From NCBI GenBank assembly GCA_037200845.1, contig JBBCGQ010000001.1:434001-498000 (forward strand): DNA of 64,000 nt, given 5' to 3'. This stretch comes from Bauldia sp. (GTDB lineage: Bacteria > Pseudomonadota > Alphaproteobacteria > Rhizobiales > Kaistiaceae). Both the position numbers and the translations under genes were made by a program. Below the pieces are notes generated by a model. It was not told where the DNA came from. It ran no database searches and saw only the letters and a list, made by a program, of their open reading frames with translations. Shown here one piece after another: positions 61,137 to 64,000 of this stretch; the stretch's first letter is position 1, and each line of letters opens with the position of its first letter.

Positions 61137-62189
61137 CTATGCCGGCATGCGACGGATCAGTGCCTTGATCCACACCATGCATGCGCCGATCGCCCACTCC
61201 GTTTGGAATTTTGTCAGCGAGGCCGGGGTGTCGGACCCAGGCCCGTGGCTAAGAGGGTTTCTGATTGCGGTGAAGAAGTGCTTCAGCGCGACCGCTTCCC
61301 AAGGTTCGATGAATTTGGCGCGATTGGACGCGAGATTGTCGATGAAGTTGTGGGCTCCAGTTTCCCGGCCTTGGGTCCAGCCCATCTCCTCGGAGATGAC
61401 CTTGATGGTACTCTCAAGAGCACGTGCCGCGTATAAGGCCGGATCGCGCCCAGCAGTGTCACGACGATCAACCGCCTCCTTCATGTCCACATCGACGTTC
61501 CTCCACCGGGGGTCGGCTAGTAGGGTCCAAAAAGGTGCATCGACCTCTCGAGTCGAAAGGTTGTCCGGAGCAAGCTGGATAAAGCCGTTGTGGTAGTGGA
61601 GAGGGGCGCCCGCCTGTTGGAACCGCGTATTCAGCTCTGCCACCGCATTAAGGAATGATTGGCTCTTCGCGACATTCGCCGCTGTGAGACCGTCAGCCAA
61701 ATCTCCGGGAAGGCGGAAGAGTGATGTTGACGGTCGAAGCTTCGCTGCCGAGATTGTAGCGGGAAGCTTGGCGGTTTCCTCCGTTATCTGATCGCCCCGG
61801 GTTCGAAACCCTATTTCTACTAGGCTAAGCCGCTCCATGATGAAGGAACCGGCAGGCTCAGTCCCATCAAATGCCTTAAGCATCCAATTTTCGCAGACCG
61901 TTATGATCGGCCAAGTGCCGGCGATCTGATGTGGCTTCCCCATCCAGGTGCTCGTGTACGCGTAGGCGTGCGGCGAAAGTGATTTGACCCCGAGTTCCAT
62001 GGAGAGACGATTGTGTATGTCTATCCAGAAAGCCTTCCCCGTGTCGCTCTCGTTGCCCCCGACATAGAAGGGGCATACCTGCTCGGCCAATATTCGGAAG
62101 GCCTGAACAATCAGGCGGCGCTGTTGTTCGCCAAATGAAGTCCAGATTTGGGTTGATGCATAGCGGTGGGCAAAGATATCGGTCAGCAT
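61137..62189 (-). CDS. Abortive-infection-type protein with HEPN motif
   Basis: A 350-residue protein whose N-terminus (LTDIFAHRYASTQIWTSFGEQQRRLIVQAFRIL is typical in order) resembles the AbiJ N-terminal domain family, and whose C-terminal 100 residues are helical with the HEPN ribonuclease motif R-X4-H: Arg310-His315 in FTAIRNPLSHGPGS. HEPN proteins of defence and toxin systems cleave RNA. ATG 62189 lies 24 bases after the stop of the STAND-type gene, so the two form an operon. GC content is visibly lower than in the core genes. Family assignment is by eye. Confidence 0.7.
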   Translation of the reverse strand: MLTDIFAHRYASTQIWTSFGEQQRRLIVQAFRILAEQVCPFYVGGNESDTGKAFWIDIHNRLSMELGVKSLSPHAYAYTSTWMGKPHQIAGTWPIITVCENWMLKAFDGTEPAGSFIMERLSLVEIGFRTRGDQITEETAKLPATISAAKLRPSTSLFRLPGDLADGLTAANVAKSQSFLNAVAELNTRFQQAGAPLHYHNGFIQLAPDNLSTREVDAPFWTLLADPRWRNVDVDMKEAVDRRDTAGRDPALYAARALESTIKVISEEMGWTQGRETGAHNFIDNLASNRAKFIEPWEAVALKHFFTAIRNPLSHGPGSDTPASLTKFQTEWAIGACMVWIKALIRRMPA

Positions 62190-62213
62190 GCGAGCATCGC
62201 GCGCGGGTGCCCC

Positions 62214-63712
62214 TTAAGTTGGCTGCAGCAGCGGTGCGAAAAGTGCGCGCAAATCATCATCATCAAACGCGTCAGACTGCTCGGACGACCTAAGGCCAAC
62301 GGATGGTGAATTTGACCGCCCGTGGGTGTCTTCAAGCCATTCTCTCTTCTTCTCGACTGCCTCGACGGCGTGTTCGATTGCGACAGCCGAAACGCTGGCT
62401 CGAGCCCCGAGCTTTCGCAGCGTTCCCGCATAGTCATTCAACGTAGACTCTGAATCGATGTCAGATATTGCTTCTCCTACGTTCGCAATCTCACTGCGGA
62501 TCGCCGCGTCTACCGCTTCAAGCGCATCCGTGCTTAGGGCATATCGCCATCTCTCGACGGCGTCGGACACATTCTCAAGCTCGTCCCCCGGCATTCCAGT
62601 TTCCAACATCCCAATAAAGTGTTGCTCCAAGAGGTCCGCCATTCGAGCGGCATTTGGGAACTCGCCGTAGTAGCCATCGTCGCGAAGCTTTCCCATCAAT
62701 CCGACGACCTCTTCGCCGTCGCGCCAAGAGTCCAACCCTCCGATAGGGTACTCCGACAGTGACAGAGCCGTTTCGGCGAAAACATCTTCCTTGGCTTCAA
62801 ACCACCAGCAGATCAGAAGGTCGATTCGGGCAACATTGTTTAGCCCATAGGCCCTGCCTATCCGAACATTGTTCTCCAGCGCGTACATGTAGATCGGTTC
62901 CTGCGCGAACTGGGCAGCGACCGAATCGAAAGCTGCGGCTAAGCTGGCGACATTACCCCGCTCCTTGATCTGCTTGCCCTGTTCCCAAACTGCGGCCGCC
63001 CATTTCGTGGAAACCGCTGCCCGCGCTAGGTCGCAGAGCAAGTGAAAATCGTTCACGTATCCGGCTAGGTAGTCCCGAAGCGAAGGATTAATAAATGTGA
63101 CCGTCCCATCCTCGATGGAAACGAATCCACCTTCGAGAATGCGTAGTGCTTCTTCAAAATCCTTTGGATCGTGTGAATCTCCATACTTCGCCGATAGCGC
63201 TGAGTGCACCGCGCGGTAGTTAATTCGAAGCACGTCGACTGATACGCCGTACTCTGAACAGAAATATAACGTCAGCAACAAGTGCTGGCAGGCTTTGGAT
63301 ATGTGAGTTCGAAACGCGATGTCCCAAAGACGGGTCGGATGATCGAGCAGGTTCTTGAACTGCCTTGGATAATCTGCAGCCGGAATGTCGTGGACATGGG
63401 AGATATCCGTCATCCACTCAATTAGCCGTGGATTATAATGCTCGTGATCGACGACTTCCACGAGGCTGCCGCTGTTGATAAGCGACGCGATATGCGCTTG
63501 AGGCGTGCCAGAGGCAACGAGATGATTATAGAGAATTCGCGCCCTTATTCGTCGATCGTACACCTCAACATCGAGGACATACTTCGCAATTTCCAGACGA
63601 CGATCGGCGAGGTGCTCTGAAACTCGACGAGCTTCTTCGAAGATGTATGCGCGAGTCGTTAGGATAAACCGGGCGTTGGGCGACGAGCGCACACGGCTTA
63701 TGAAACGTGCAA
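62214..63712 (-). pseudogene. STAND-type ATPase gene, 5' part lost at an IS junction
   Basis: The remaining 3' part encodes about 500 residues. Near its broken start it reads LARFISRVRSSPNARFILTTR followed by AYIFEEARRVSEHL, which is the segment after Walker B in STAND NTPases of defence systems; the rest is a helical region of unknown role with an acidic C-terminus (DAFDDDDLRALFAPLL). The Walker A and any N-terminal effector domain are missing. The frame hits TGA at 63723-63725 just where sequence of the insertion element begins, so the gene is interrupted. An internal GTG at 63692 could still start a fragment. Confidence 0.7.
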
Positions 63713-63726
63713 GGGCGATGTTTCAC

Positions 63727-63755
63727 TTGACATACCCACGCCCAATACCTAGATT
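63727..63755 (+). promoter_or_regulatory. Promoter of the IS1595-type transposase
   Basis: TTGACA (63727-63732), a 17-base spacer and TAGATT (63750-63755): a consensus -35 and a good -10. An AAGGAG ribosome-binding site follows at 63763-63768, eight bases before the ATG. The promoter lies directly inside the element's presumed left end, near GGGCGATGTTTCAC (63713). Confidence 0.75.
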
Positions 63756-63775
63756 CTTGGCCAAGGAGACAGTCC

Positions 63776-64000
63776 ATGGCCATCTCGGTTCTTTCCGCAC
63801 CGCATTTTCATAACGAGGAAGCCGCTTTCGAGTACGTCGAAGCGCACCTCTGGCCTAATGGCCCGGTCTGCCCGCATTGCCAGAACGCGGACGGTACTAA
63901 AATCGGGCGTCTCAATGGCAAGACCACTCGCGCGGGCCTTCGCAAGTGCTACGTCTGCCGGAAACCTTTCACCGTCCGCATAGGTTCGATCTTCGAGGAC
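63776..64000 (+). mobile_element. IS1595-family transposase, 3' end outside window
   Basis: Seventy-five codons are visible. They give the N-terminal zinc ribbon of IS1595 (ISXO2-like) transposases: HLWPNGPVCPHCQNADG and LRKCYVCRKPFTVRIGSIF, two CXXC pairs. The DDE-type catalytic domain would follow outside the window. The element sits at the point where the STAND-type gene loses its 5' part. The left inverted repeat cannot be fixed without the right end. Confidence 0.88.

Overview
The window comes from a high-GC alphaproteobacterium, most likely of the order Hyphomicrobiales (Rhizobiales). The evidence is gene order: nusA-ylxR-infB-rbfA-truB-rpsO-pnp; pckA divergent from chvI-chvG-hprK-PTS; ahcY-divL-tsaE/amgK-murU-addB-addA-trxA; and the facing run aroA-cmk-rpsA ... 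trpF-trpB-trpA-accD-folC. The ChvG/ChvI pair, a DivL kinase with Tyr in its H-box, a long hibernation factor next to rpoN and ptsN, and an Hsp20-DUF1150 pair fit the same order. I cannot name the genus.

Layout. 1-9.2 kb (+): transcription/translation operon from nusA (5' end outside the window) to pnp, closed by a clear terminator. 9.4-11 kb (-): pckA. 11.5-16.5 kb (+): ChvI/ChvG, the HprK-EIIA-HPr branch of the PTS and an amine oxidase. 16.5-29.5 kb (+): ahcY, divL, a tsaE-amgK fusion, murU, addB and addA. 29.5-30.4 kb (+): two tandem thioredoxins, each followed by a copy of one palindromic repeat. 30.5-42.9 kb (-): folC, accD, trpA, an unexpected secreted protein, trpB, trpF, an ornithine-cyclodeaminase homologue, lapA-like, ihfB, sppA, rpsA, cmk, aroA. 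43.0-45.4 kb (+): a FYDLN_acid protein, tRNA-Ala(GGC) and a two-gene islet (beta-propeller protein plus sulfotransferase). 45.4-49.5 kb: msrB and dipZ (-) divergent from a cytochrome b and a molybdopterin enzyme (+), probably a redox cluster. 49.7-51.5 kb (+): an oxidoreductase and an Hsp20 operon with a heat-shock promoter and a ROSE-like RNA thermometer. 51.8-57.6 kb (-): rnd, lptC, lptA, lptB, rpoN, raiA, ptsN. 57.8-59.9 kb (+): a multi-domain secreted protein (cyanovirin-like repeats, beta domain, SH3, VHL-beta-like) and a small secreted protein. 60-64 kb: an accessory tail of lower GC with a nucleotidyltransferase-fold gene behind a doubled inverted-repeat operator, a HEPN-type abortive-infection gene, a STAND-type ATPase gene that has lost its 5' end, and an IS1595-type transposase running off the window at the break point.

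How it fits together. Most of the window is core chromosome: translation, envelope signalling (ChvG/ChvI), nitrogen-type PTS control (HprK, EIIA, HPr and PtsN are here; the EI enzyme is not), cell-cycle signalling (DivL), LPS export, recombination, and tryptophan, fatty-acid and folate synthesis. Novelty is concentrated in small insertions: the secreted gene between trpB and trpA, the islet beside tRNA-Ala, the 57.8-kb secreted protein, and the broken defence-like cluster at the right end. A family of about 130-175 bp palindromic repeats (four copies) and a second one of about 88 bp (two copies) sit only between genes.
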